A DNA stretch of 64,000 nucleotides from Bacteroidales bacterium UBA4912 (GTDB lineage Bacteria > Bacteroidota > Bacteroidia > Bacteroidales > Dysgonomonadaceae). The translations under genes were made by a program, and so were the position numbers. Positions within the stretch are counted from its first letter, which is position 1, and each line of letters starts with the position of its first letter. This document shows positions 53,332-61,296 of the stretch, one piece after another. The stretch spans positions 1-64,000 of the forward strand of contig DHCC01000003.1 in NCBI GenBank assembly GCA_002398875.1, written 5' to 3'. Under the pieces are notes generated by a model. That model was not told where the DNA came from. It saw only the letters and a program-made list of their open reading frames with translations, and searched no databases.

Positions 53332-53400
53332 CTTATCTCGCTCTTACCTGATCCTGACCTCGCTCTTATAATCTCCTTTTAGAAGAGTGCGAAGTAAAGG
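53332..53400 (+). repeat. Intergenic 11-bp-period repeat element, copy 3
   Basis: Five 11-base units start at 53332, 53343, 53354, 53365 and 53376 (CTTATCTCGCT, CTTACCTGATC, CTGACCTCGCT, CTTATAATCTC, CTTTTAGAAGA). An inverted piece, GAAGTAAAGG, follows. Unit-by-unit order closely parallels copy 1 at 3828: the fourth unit begins CTTATAA and the fifth CTTTTA in both. It begins eight bases after the argH stop. Confidence 0.7.
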
Positions 53401-53412
53401 AAATGTATGTAT

Positions 53413-53454
53413 AAAAAAACAGGGATCTAAACTCTAAATAGGTTTGATCCCTGT
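53413..53454. terminator. Bidirectional terminator between argH and the DUF6448 gene
   Basis: A 9-bp stem pairs ACAGGGATC (53419-53427) with GATCCCTGT (53446-53454), extendable by AAAC/GTTT across a one-base bulge. On the minus strand it is followed by seven T residues, a strong terminator for the DUF6448 gene; on the plus strand the T-rich tail is weaker. Confidence 0.9.
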
Positions 53455-53495
53455 TGGTTTTGTTTATGAAGATCTGTTTTTTGCCTTAGAAAATA

Positions 53496-54107
53496 TTAGT
53501 GACTATGACCACCACCGCCTAATAAGATATCATGTACGGCTTCAACACTGTGAGTATAGTCCACATAAGCTTCAACATATTTTCTACCTTCTTCTACTGA
53601 ATTGTCTTTTACTTTATAAAGAGCTTCTGTATTATCAAATTTCTCTTGAAGTACTCCGTTTATATGATTATTAAGAGCTTTCAGAAGACTATCGAAATCG
53701 CCTGTCTCCAGAGCTTTGTCACTCATCATTGTTATAGGAGCTACTGATCCTGCTGGTTTTAGTCCTGTAAAAGTTGCACCTTCCATTTCACGATGCAGAC
53801 GTACAAAAGTTTCGTAGAAATGTTTTTTTACTATCTCATATATCTCCTTGTCACCGTTTCTCAAGCTGTATGTTTTGTGGAAAAGAGGTACAACTTCATC
53901 TTCCATATCTGCGTTAATCCATTTCAGAATCAGATCAACATTATTGGTTTCCAGAGCTTTTTCCGCATCCTTCAGAGCTGGTCCGTCAAAAGAATCGCAA
54001 TGAGCTGATGCAGGTTGCATGCTTAGGATTGAAAAAAATGCTATAAGTGATAAAGTAAATATCGACTTTAGCCAATTGTTTTTTTGTGAGTAAATTCTTG
54101 TTTTCAT
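53496..54107 (-). CDS. DUF6448 family secreted protein
   Basis: A 203-residue exported protein. The signal peptide (SIFTLSLIAFFSILSMQPASA) is followed immediately by HCDSFDGP. The body is alpha-helical, with motifs LKWINADMEDEVVPLFHKTY, HFYETFVRLHREMEGA and YVEAYVDYTHSVEAVHDI, and the C-terminus is GGGGHSH. Histidines at both ends of the mature protein and in the YTHSVEAVH helix suggest metal or haem binding (inference). I identify it as DUF6448, whose function is unknown. It is divergent from a Crp/Fnr-type regulator, which probably controls it. Confidence 0.82.
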   Translation of the reverse strand: MKTRIYSQKNNWLKSIFTLSLIAFFSILSMQPASAHCDSFDGPALKDAEKALETNNVDLILKWINADMEDEVVPLFHKTYSLRNGDKEIYEIVKKHFYETFVRLHREMEGATFTGLKPAGSVAPITMMSDKALETGDFDSLLKALNNHINGVLQEKFDNTEALYKVKDNSVEEGRKYVEAYVDYTHSVEAVHDILLGGGGHSH

Positions 54108-54250
54108 AATTCTTAATTTTATAATTGTTGCTTTACTTATTTCTTTTTATTATTTTCGTTATCAGTTTATTATTATCATTACCTGACTTTTAGTTTTTAT
54201 CTTGTATTTTAATTTGATATTAATTTTCTGTTCTATCTTATTTTGTATTA

Positions 54251-54258
54251 CAAAGGTA
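54251..54258 (-). promoter_or_regulatory. Candidate -7 promoter box for the DUF6448 gene
   Basis: The minus strand reads TACCTTTG (TAnnTTTG). The predicted start near 54246 leaves a leader of about 140 bases before the DUF6448 ATG. There is no good -33 box, as expected for an activator-dependent promoter. Confidence 0.6.
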
Positions 54259-54278
54259 CAGTCTACTCTACCCAATAA

Positions 54279-54296
54279 TTGTCACCCAGGCGACAA
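54279..54296. promoter_or_regulatory. Candidate operator for the Crp/Fnr-type regulator
   Basis: TTGTCACCCAGGCGACAA is an imperfect 18-base palindrome (TTGTC..CC / GG..GACAA) between the divergent DUF6448 and regulator genes. Its centre (54287.5) is about 41.5 bases upstream of the predicted DUF6448 start, the standard position for class II activation by Crp/Fnr proteins. Confidence 0.6.
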
Positions 54297-54376
54297 ACTG
54301 CATCTTTAACATTATTTAGTGATAATATTACGACTTGCAGGCTTACTCCCTGTTTATTAATATAATAAATAGACTT

Positions 54377-55171
54377 ATGGAAGATAAAAAAGGATTTTCC
54401 CACGACCATTTAGCACGTCTCCTTAAGGAGCATAATTTGAATCCTGATTACTTTAACGGCAATAATCACCATCACGGGCACAACACTCATGACCATAAGG
54501 ATCAAAACAGTTCAAGTCAGCAATTATCATATTGTCCGTTGTTTAAAAACATGAGTCAGGCTGATCATGACCAGTTTCTCGACAGGAATGTGAAAGAGGT
54601 TCTGACTTTTAAAAAAGGAGAAACCATTGCTATGCAGGGAGACCCGATAAGCTCCGTTATGCTTCTTGTTCAGGGAAGTGTAAGAACAGAAATGATAACA
54701 ATGGAGGGGAATATTCTCGATATAGATATAATGGAAGCGGTAATTCCTTTGGCTCCCTCATTTATATATGGTGAAAAAAACCGGTATCCAGTGGATGTGA
54801 TTGCTGCAGAACCTTGCATCTTCCTGAAGATATCGAAAGAGGCATGGTTGGATGAGATGGCAAATAACAAGCAGATGCTTACCAACTTTTTAACTATGAA
54901 TGCGGATTTGACCCTCTATCTTACTAATAAGTTGCAGATGATTTCACTGAAAAGCCTTAGAAAGAAATTAGCCACTTTCTTTCTTGAAAAGACAACAATA
55001 GAATATGATTCTTTTAATCTTAAACGCTCGCGCACTCAGTTGGCAGAATTTTTCGGGGTACAGCGTCAGTCCCTTGCCCGCTCGCTTAAAGAGATGGAAG
55101 ATGAGGATATAATTAAACTTAACGGTCGTAACGTGAAGATTATCGACAGGAGCAAGTTGATCAGAGAATAG
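54377..55171 (+). CDS. Crp/Fnr family transcriptional regulator with His-rich N-terminus
   Basis: A 264-residue regulator. The N-terminal 45 residues are an unusual extension rich in His (NNHHHGHNTHDHKDQ), then CPLFKNMSQADHDQF begins the cyclic-nucleotide-type sensor domain (VLTFKKGETIAMQGDPISS). The C-terminal winged helix contains KRSRTQLAEFFGVQRQSLARSLKEMEDEDII, whose recognition helix is VQRQSLARSLKEM. No Fnr-type four-cysteine cluster is present; the His tract suggests metal sensing, while relatives in anaerobes sense NO or redox via haem. Start at ATG 54377; an upstream TTG start is unlikely. Confidence 0.9.
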   Translation: MEDKKGFSHDHLARLLKEHNLNPDYFNGNNHHHGHNTHDHKDQNSSSQQLSYCPLFKNMSQADHDQFLDRNVKEVLTFKKGETIAMQGDPISSVMLLVQGSVRTEMITMEGNILDIDIMEAVIPLAPSFIYGEKNRYPVDVIAAEPCIFLKISKEAWLDEMANNKQMLTNFLTMNADLTLYLTNKLQMISLKSLRKKLATFFLEKTTIEYDSFNLKRSRTQLAEFFGVQRQSLARSLKEMEDEDIIKLNGRNVKIIDRSKLIRE

Positions 55172-55220
55172 CCTTTACCTTTTACATCTGTTTTTACTGT
55201 TTAATTACCTCAATTTTTAG

Positions 55221-55228
55221 TACTTTTG
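55221..55228 (+). promoter_or_regulatory. Candidate -7 promoter box for pta
   Basis: TACTTTTG matches TAnnTTTG 71 bases before the pta ATG at 55300. Confidence 0.55.
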
Positions 55229-55299
55229 TGGTATATACATTATATGTTTATATTGTATCCTGTTTATCTTGATTGAAAAACCAAAACAAATATAAAACG

Positions 55300-56310
55300 A
55301 TGGACTTACTCGAAAGTATTATTCAGAGGGCTAAGGCTGACAAGCAGCGTATTGTATTGCCCGAAGGGACTGAAGAACGGACACTCCGTGCTGCTGATTT
55401 ATTATTGTCAGATGATGTGGCAGATATCATTCTGCTTGGTGAAGAACAATCCATAAAGGAAATGGCTGATAAATTGGGTTTATCAAATATCAATAAGGCC
55501 ATTATAATAGATCCTAAGGAGCATTCAAAGAAAAAGGAATATACAGACCTACTTTTAGAACTTAGAAAAAAGAAAGGCATGACACCTGAACAAGCCTCCG
55601 CACTGGTAGAAGAACCCCTGTATCTGGCTTGCCTGATGATTAAAAACGGTGATGCTGATGGCGAGATTGCAGGTGCTCAGAATACTACAGGAGATGTGCT
55701 TCGACCTGCTTTGCAGATTATCAAAACACTCCCGGGAGTGAAAGTTGTTTCGGGAGCATTTATTATGTTTACACAAACACCCCAGTATGGTGAAAACGGA
55801 GCCCTGTTATTCGCAGATTGTGCTGTTATGCCCAATCCGAATGCTGAAGAACTTGCATCAATTGCTGTATCTTCTGCCAAAACCATGCAAAGCCTTGTAG
55901 GTGCAGAGCCGAGAGTAGCGATGTTGAGCTTTTCGACTAAAGGGAGCGCAGAACATGAGATGATTGATAAGGTCAAAGAAGCTACACGAATAGCAAAAGA
56001 AATGAATAGCAACCTGCTAATAGATGGCGAATTACAGGCTGATGCGGCACTGGTGCCATCGGTCGGCTCAAGCAAAGCTCCCGGAAGTTTGATTGCCGGC
56101 AAAGCTAATGTGCTCGTTTTTCCGACACTCGAATCCGGGAATATCGGATACAAGCTGGTACAAAGATTAGGCAATGCTCAGGCAGTGGGGCCAGTACTAC
56201 AAGGTATGGCAGCTCCGGTAAACGATTTGTCTCGCGGTTGCTCAGTTGAAGATATATATAACATGGTGGCAATTACTGCTAACCAAGCAATCGGACTAAA
56301 AAAGAATTAG
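55300..56310 (+). CDS. pta: Phosphate acetyltransferase
   Basis: A 336-residue enzyme converting acetyl-CoA and phosphate to acetyl phosphate in fermentative ATP generation. It shows IVLPEGTEERTLRAADLLL, GMTPEQASALVEEPLYLACL, GAQNTTGDVLRPALQIIKT, FSTKGSAEHEMIDKVKEAT and PVLQGMAAPVNDLSRGC. Short (Eut/Pta) form lacking an N-terminal regulatory domain. I start at ATG 55300 (MDLLESIIQ); an upstream TTG extension is unlikely. First gene of a pta / dehydrogenase-like / ackA operon. Confidence 0.96.
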   Translation: MDLLESIIQRAKADKQRIVLPEGTEERTLRAADLLLSDDVADIILLGEEQSIKEMADKLGLSNINKAIIIDPKEHSKKKEYTDLLLELRKKKGMTPEQASALVEEPLYLACLMIKNGDADGEIAGAQNTTGDVLRPALQIIKTLPGVKVVSGAFIMFTQTPQYGENGALLFADCAVMPNPNAEELASIAVSSAKTMQSLVGAEPRVAMLSFSTKGSAEHEMIDKVKEATRIAKEMNSNLLIDGELQADAALVPSVGSSKAPGSLIAGKANVLVFPTLESGNIGYKLVQRLGNAQAVGPVLQGMAAPVNDLSRGCSVEDIYNMVAITANQAIGLKKN

Positions 56311-56343
56311 ATATTAAAAATAACAGATAAAAGTCGCATTCTT

Positions 56344-57324
56344 ATGAGTGAAATGATTATTGAACCAATTGAGAAATATGGACTTACCATAACATCGGAC
56401 AGCAAAAATAAGCCAATGTTCTCAAGAATTGGAGTTGTAGGGGCAGGAAAAGAAGGTAGGAATATCATAAATTTGGCTGCCACTGCAGGAATGGAAGTTG
56501 TTTTTCAGGAAGAGTCACAGGAAAGGATAGATTACGTTTACAGACAATTAGAGAAAGTGATGGATCATAAGATCAGCAACTGGGGACTAACTCAAGCTGA
56601 AAAGCGGATCATCATGAATCGCATAACACCCACTTTGCTATATGAAGACTTTGCCGGTTGTGATATGGTTATTGAGTGTACAAGATTTTCTGAAAGTGGA
56701 CGCAGGAGTACTCCTGTAAGGAAAAATATATTCAAAAAACTGGAGGAAATACTTGACACTGATGCTATAATTGCTACAAACGGATCTGTAGTAATCATCA
56801 GTGAACTGGCATCAGAGCTTGTGCATAAAGACAGATGTGTGAGTCTTTATTTTCCTGTTTCACATCCCGACGCACGGATACTTGAGATTGTAAGCGGAAT
56901 GTACACTTCTGATGAGGTTTACAGGAAGATGGAGGTTTTTACCAAACTGATAAATTATAAGCCTCACCGGATTAATGAAAGTAATGGTAATGTGAGTATG
57001 CGTATTATGGTAAATATGCTTAATGAAGCTTGTCAGATACTACTCGAAAGGGTTTGCTCTATGGAAGATATTGAGGAGACATATACCATTATTTACGGTC
57101 AGCGCTACGGAGTTTTCAGAATGGCTGACATTATTGGTATTGAAAGACTGGTGACCCTTATGGAAGCGATGTTTAATGAATTTGGAGAAAAGCACTATAA
57201 ACCCAATCCTATTTTATGGAAACTGTATCGCTCCAATCAGCTGGGTGTAAGAACAGGTAAGGGTTTTTATATTTATGATGACAACGGAAATCCTGTTTCA
57301 ATAAATAAAGCGGTGATCAACTAA
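56344..57324 (+). CDS. 3-hydroxyacyl-CoA dehydrogenase-like protein within the pta-ackA operon
   Basis: A 326-residue protein with the 3-hydroxyacyl-CoA dehydrogenase architecture: NAD-binding IGVVGAGKEGRNIINLAA near residue 28, the NGSVVIISELAS segment, and a C-terminal helical domain ending LGVRTGKGFYIYDDNG. Where active enzymes have catalytic His in HFFNPVPVMKLVEI, this protein has YFPVSHPDARILEI, so by my alignment the His is replaced by Tyr while the Glu is kept. It may be a diverged dehydrogenase or a CoA-binding protein with another role. Gaps of 33 bases to pta and 46 to ackA indicate one operon. Confidence 0.8.
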   Translation: MSEMIIEPIEKYGLTITSDSKNKPMFSRIGVVGAGKEGRNIINLAATAGMEVVFQEESQERIDYVYRQLEKVMDHKISNWGLTQAEKRIIMNRITPTLLYEDFAGCDMVIECTRFSESGRRSTPVRKNIFKKLEEILDTDAIIATNGSVVIISELASELVHKDRCVSLYFPVSHPDARILEIVSGMYTSDEVYRKMEVFTKLINYKPHRINESNGNVSMRIMVNMLNEACQILLERVCSMEDIEETYTIIYGQRYGVFRMADIIGIERLVTLMEAMFNEFGEKHYKPNPILWKLYRSNQLGVRTGKGFYIYDDNGNPVSINKAVIN

Positions 57325-57370
57325 CAGTAGTCAGAAAAACAGAAAGATTCAAAGAAAAACAAAGACAGAA

Positions 57371-58576
57371 ATGAAGATATTGGTTTTAAATTGTGGCAGC
57401 TCATCCATCAAGTATAAACTTTTCGAAATGGAAAGTAAGGAGGTAATAGCACAAGGTGGTATTGAAAAGATTGGTATGAAAGGTTCTTTCCTTAAGCTGA
57501 CTTTGCCTGACGGGCAGAAGGTAATGCTTGAAGGAGAAATACTTGAGCATCGTGCAGGAATTGAATATATTCTGGGAGTACTGTTAAGTGAGAAATATGG
57601 CTGCATCAAATCAATCGATGAGATTAATGCTGTCGGGCACAGGGTAGTTCACGGAGGAGAAAGGTTCAACTCAAGTGTACTTATTACCGATGAAGTTATA
57701 GAAATGTTGAATGAGTGCATAGAGCTTGCACCACTTCATAATCCGCCAAATCTTAAAGGGATCTATGCTATTCAGGAGTTGCTGCCGGAGACACCTCAGG
57801 TAGGCGTTTTTGATACTGCTTTTCACCAGACAATGCCTGATTATGCATATATGTACGGATTACCCTATTCACTTTATGAAAAATATGGAATACGGCGTTA
57901 CGGGTTTCACGGAACAAGCCATCGGTATGTGTCACGCAGAGCTTGCGATTTTTTAGGTGTAAATTATGAAGAACAACGAATTATCACTGCTCATATCGGG
58001 AACGGCGGTTCTGTCACAGCCATAAAGAATGGAAAATCAATTGACACCAGTATGGGTATGACTCCTGTTGAAGGACTTATCATGGGTACACGCTCAGGCG
58101 ATGTTGACCCGGGTGTGATTTCTTACATTATGGAAAAAGAAAATATGGGAACAAAAGGAATATCAACCCTTTTGAATAAGTTCTCAGGAATGTTAGGTAT
58201 TTCAGGTGTTTCCTCGGATATGCGGGAAATTGAAGAGGCAATTGAAGGAGGCAACAAAAGAGCTATCATGGCTATGAAGACATATTCCTACAGGATTAAA
58301 AAATATGTAGGATCTTATGCAGCAGCCCTGGGAGGAGTGGATATTCTTGTATTTACAGGTGGCGTTGGTGAAAATCAAGCAAGTGCACGACAAGCTGTGT
58401 GTGAGAATATGGAATATATGGGTATTGAGTTGGATGAAGAGCTAAATGATTCGGTACGCGCAAAAGAGGTAGTTATAAGTAAGCCCTCATCAAAGGTAAA
58501 AGTGCTTATAATACCTACTGACGAAGAGCTTACTATTGCAAGAGATACTGTAGAGATTTTGAATCAGGTAAATTAG
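57371..58576 (+). CDS. ackA: Acetate kinase
   Basis: A 401-residue ASKHA-fold kinase that makes ATP and acetate from acetyl phosphate. It shows VLNCGSSSIKYKLFE at the N-terminus, NAVGHRVVHGGERF, FDTAFHQTMPD, GFHGTSHRYVS, AHIGNGGSVTAI, MGMTPVEGLIMGTRSGD, and VFTGGVGENQ. Normal length. With pta it forms the acetate-producing substrate-level phosphorylation path typical of fermentative anaerobes. Confidence 0.97.
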   Translation: MKILVLNCGSSSIKYKLFEMESKEVIAQGGIEKIGMKGSFLKLTLPDGQKVMLEGEILEHRAGIEYILGVLLSEKYGCIKSIDEINAVGHRVVHGGERFNSSVLITDEVIEMLNECIELAPLHNPPNLKGIYAIQELLPETPQVGVFDTAFHQTMPDYAYMYGLPYSLYEKYGIRRYGFHGTSHRYVSRRACDFLGVNYEEQRIITAHIGNGGSVTAIKNGKSIDTSMGMTPVEGLIMGTRSGDVDPGVISYIMEKENMGTKGISTLLNKFSGMLGISGVSSDMREIEEAIEGGNKRAIMAMKTYSYRIKKYVGSYAAALGGVDILVFTGGVGENQASARQAVCENMEYMGIELDEELNDSVRAKEVVISKPSSKVKVLIIPTDEELTIARDTVEILNQVN

Positions 58577-58590
58577 TTGTTCACGCCTAT

Positions 58591-58773
58591 TCAATCTTCT
58601 ATGTATTCAATTTCTTCAGATGCATGCAAATTGATGTTCTCAGAATCCGAAGCAAGTTTATTTGACTGAAAATCATACGGGAATTGCGTATTTACTTTTA
58701 CAGACTCATCCTGAACCTTCTGGATGGGTCTGTACTCATTTTTAGGTAATATCAAATCTTGTTCCGGATTCAA
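58591..58773 (-). CDS. Small hypothetical protein (doubtful)
   Basis: A 60-codon frame with protein-like, acidic composition (KNEYRPIQKVQDESVKVN, ending EEIEYIED). It lies downstream of the esterase gene on the same strand. The only start is a TTG, directly preceded by a stop, and no ATG occurs inside. It may be a genuine short acidic protein, the remnant of a longer gene, or chance. No family recognised. Confidence 0.3.
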   Translation of the reverse strand: MNPEQDLILPKNEYRPIQKVQDESVKVNTQFPYDFQSNKLASDSENINLHASEEIEYIED

Positions 58774-58824
58774 TCATGGAGGTCTGTTGGTTGTAATTAA
58801 AAAGAGTAGATCAAAAAACTACTA

Positions 58825-59691
58825 TTATTCTACCATCTTAATATCCCTCAGCCAGGAAATCACCCTGTGGGGCCACTCGTTTACTGTGTGCCCGGTATTT
58901 CTGGCTCCGTATCCATGTCCTCCAGATGGATACAGGTGCATAGCAACAGGCACTTTGGCTTGTTTTAGTGCGTAATAGTAAAAGATACTACTATCAATAT
59001 AACTATTGTCGTCTTGTGTCTGTATTAAAATTGTTGGTGGTGTATTTTCATCCACTTTCAATTCAGGAGAAATTGAGAAATTATCCGCCGAAAGATAAGC
59101 AGGGTAGATCAGTGCCGTGAAATCGGGACGAAGACTTACATCATCATTATTATCTATTCTTGGATATGTGCGTTCACTGTAATTTGTGCTGGCAACAGCC
59201 GACAAGTGTGCTCCGGCTGAGAACCCAAGAACTCCTATCTTATCAGGATTTAAATTCCACTCTTCTGCATGAGATCGTGTATAGGCAATTGCCCGCTGAA
59301 CATCCTGCAATGGTGCCTCATGTTTCTCTAATCCAGCGCGTCGAGGCACACGGTATTTCACAAGAACACAATTTATACCATAACTATTGAAACGTTTACA
59401 AATCTCTGTTCCCTCAAGATTATATGCAAGAATATTATATCCTCCGCCAGGATTAACAATTATTGTTACTCCTGAATTATTATCAGCTGGAGCAGGATAA
59501 AATGTCAGGGTAGGTTCACTTACATCGGTTATCCGCAGCACAGGGCAACCTGCCACTTTGTTGCCCGTGAGATCATCTTTCTGCTTCATTTTCACTGTCT
59601 CACCCGGCGCACCCTGTGGAAACAGAACTATCTGTGACTGTAAAGACATTATTGAAACAATAAATAATAGTATAAAAAGTGTCTGTTTCAT
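58825..59691 (-). CDS. Secreted alpha/beta hydrolase (acetyl esterase / BD-FAE-like)
   Basis: A 288-residue exported hydrolase. The signal peptide (LFILLFIVSIMSLQSQ) precedes LFPQGAPGE. The oxyanion-hole region is IIVNPGGGYNILAYNLEG, the nucleophile elbow GVLGFSAGAHLSAV (GFSAG), the acid probably in QTQDDNSY, and the His in YPSGGHGYG. Relatives deacetylate plant polysaccharides such as acetylated xylan. It lies 3 bases after the small membrane protein gene at the end of the apbE operon. Confidence 0.88.
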   Translation of the reverse strand: MKQTLFILLFIVSIMSLQSQIVLFPQGAPGETVKMKQKDDLTGNKVAGCPVLRITDVSEPTLTFYPAPADNNSGVTIIVNPGGGYNILAYNLEGTEICKRFNSYGINCVLVKYRVPRRAGLEKHEAPLQDVQRAIAYTRSHAEEWNLNPDKIGVLGFSAGAHLSAVASTNYSERTYPRIDNNDDVSLRPDFTALIYPAYLSADNFSISPELKVDENTPPTILIQTQDDNSYIDSSIFYYYALKQAKVPVAMHLYPSGGHGYGARNTGHTVNEWPHRVISWLRDIKMVE

Positions 59692-59694
59692 AGT

Positions 59695-59937
59695 TTATTT
59701 TTTGAATAACTGCACCATTTTTTTTATCAGAAATATAATAAATCTAACAAATATAACAACAAAATATATTGATAGTGTTATAATCAATACATATCCTATC
59801 TGTGTAAATATTTCGTACCATGGCGTTTTAAACTTTATGATAGCGAAAATGTTAGTTATAAATGCTATTGCAAAACTTATTACAAAAATTAAAACTTCCT
59901 TCTTTAATCTCTTTGATGAAATAACCAGTTCTTTCAT
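59695..59937 (-). CDS. Small two-helix membrane protein
   Basis: An 80-residue protein with two transmembrane segments (about 16-34 and 48-72) and a basic C-terminus (IKKMVQLFKK). The N-terminal MKELVISSKRLKKE and the loop FKTPWYEIFTQIGYV resemble a small Bacteroidales family that I recall as common beside carbohydrate enzymes; its role is unknown. It is tightly packed between the Gfo/Idh and esterase genes (gaps 19 and 3 bases). Confidence 0.8.
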   Translation of the reverse strand: MKELVISSKRLKKEVLIFVISFAIAFITNIFAIIKFKTPWYEIFTQIGYVLIITLSIYFVVIFVRFIIFLIKKMVQLFKK

Positions 59938-59956
59938 TTGAATTTACTATTTTTTA

Positions 59957-61288
59957 TTACGAAAATTTCATGTATGGTATCTTGTACTCCTCGGGATAGT
60001 AAAGCTTCTCACCCCTTTTCATAGCCTCATTGCCAAGCAGAGCTAATGTTGTAGCCTGATATGCTTCTTCAACAATATTTTCACCCTGCTCACCTGTGAT
60101 GCAGGCTTGACAGAAAGAAGAGAGTATTTCATCTGAGCCATCATTTAGTGCACCTATCATAGATTGTCCTTCTGTCACACTAAAAGCACCTTCTACAATA
60201 TTATGAGGAATATATTTCTGTTTTGTTTCGGGACGCCAGCTGGCAGCAGCTCCCGGTACAGAAGCATATACTTTATTGCCGATTTCACCAATCAGTTGTT
60301 CGATCCCTGATTTATTGCCTACTTCATTTTCAAGATAATACATGCCGGATGCAAGGTTCATAGTTCCCTTACTACCCAGTATCTGTTCTTCCATACCGTT
60401 ATACATGTTCGCTATCAAAGATTCGTAATTAATTTTTACACCATCCGAAAATTGATAAACAAGATTGACGCTGTCATAAACCTCTCTGCCATCTTTCCAA
60501 TAAACGATATCTCCCATTCCTACCACAGATTCAGGAGCAAACTTCTTTGCCCAACAGCAAACTTCGAGCTGATGTGATGCCAGCTCGGTCATCAATCCCA
60601 CGGAATAATCCCAATACAGCCTCCAGTTGATTTTACGTTCTAATTCGGGTGAAGGAACGGGTCTGCGCCAATCGTGGTTTCTAAACCAATAGCATCTTTC
60701 ACCGACAACATCTCCGATAAGACCGGAATGAATCATCTGCATCCCCTTAAGATACTTCTCATCAAACATTCTCTGCATACAGATATATAAAACCTGACTG
60801 GTGTTCTGGTATGCATCGTAAACCTGCTTACACTCATCAAGAGTGAGAGCCATCGACTTCTCACAATATACATGCTTGCCAGCAGCTAGTCCGTCAAGTG
60901 TCATTTGAGCGTGAAGATAAAGAGGAGTAGAGATAATTACTCCATCAACTTCTTTTGATTCAAGCAGTTTTCTGTAATCTGTATATGTTTTAGCTGTGGG
61001 ACAAATCTCTGTTGCTGCTTGTAGATTTGGTGCATAATCATCACATAATGCAACAACTTCTGCATGTTCAATAGCCATAACAGCATGAAGATTGTACTGT
61101 CCCCTGGATCCGGTTCCTATAAATCCAATACGGGCTTTCTCATTTTTTATTTCCTTTGCTTTATCGGGTGTAAATGATTGCAACCATGGAGTAGTTGCCA
61201 ATAATGCTGCACCCCCGGATATATATCCTAAGTCTTTAATAAATTGTCGCAGACTTTTGTCCACTTCTTTTTGTTTTTTCATTGACAT
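59957..61288 (-). CDS. Gfo/Idh/MocA family oxidoreductase
   Basis: A 443-residue NAD(P)-dependent oxidoreductase or glycosidase-like member. The N-terminus (SLRQFIKDLGYISGGAALLA) looks like a Tat signal that has lost its first Arg. The Rossmann motif is IGFIGTGSRGQYNLHAV, and the EKSMALTLDEC segment carries the family's EK(P/S) motif. Members oxidise sugars, inositols or participate in NAD-dependent deglycosylation. The context (ApbE upstream, esterase downstream) suggests sugar processing, but the substrate is unknown. It follows apbE by 8 bases. Confidence 0.9.
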   Translation of the reverse strand: MSMKKQKEVDKSLRQFIKDLGYISGGAALLATTPWLQSFTPDKAKEIKNEKARIGFIGTGSRGQYNLHAVMAIEHAEVVALCDDYAPNLQAATEICPTAKTYTDYRKLLESKEVDGVIISTPLYLHAQMTLDGLAAGKHVYCEKSMALTLDECKQVYDAYQNTSQVLYICMQRMFDEKYLKGMQMIHSGLIGDVVGERCYWFRNHDWRRPVPSPELERKINWRLYWDYSVGLMTELASHQLEVCCWAKKFAPESVVGMGDIVYWKDGREVYDSVNLVYQFSDGVKINYESLIANMYNGMEEQILGSKGTMNLASGMYYLENEVGNKSGIEQLIGEIGNKVYASVPGAAASWRPETKQKYIPHNIVEGAFSVTEGQSMIGALNDGSDEILSSFCQACITGEQGENIVEEAYQATTLALLGNEAMKRGEKLYYPEEYKIPYMKFS

Positions 61289-61296
61289 AATAAATA

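Noticed and set aside
54335..54376. N-terminal extension of the Crp/Fnr regulator from a TTG codon
   Set aside because: It adds a hydrophobic stretch not expected in this family; ATG 54377 is a normal start.
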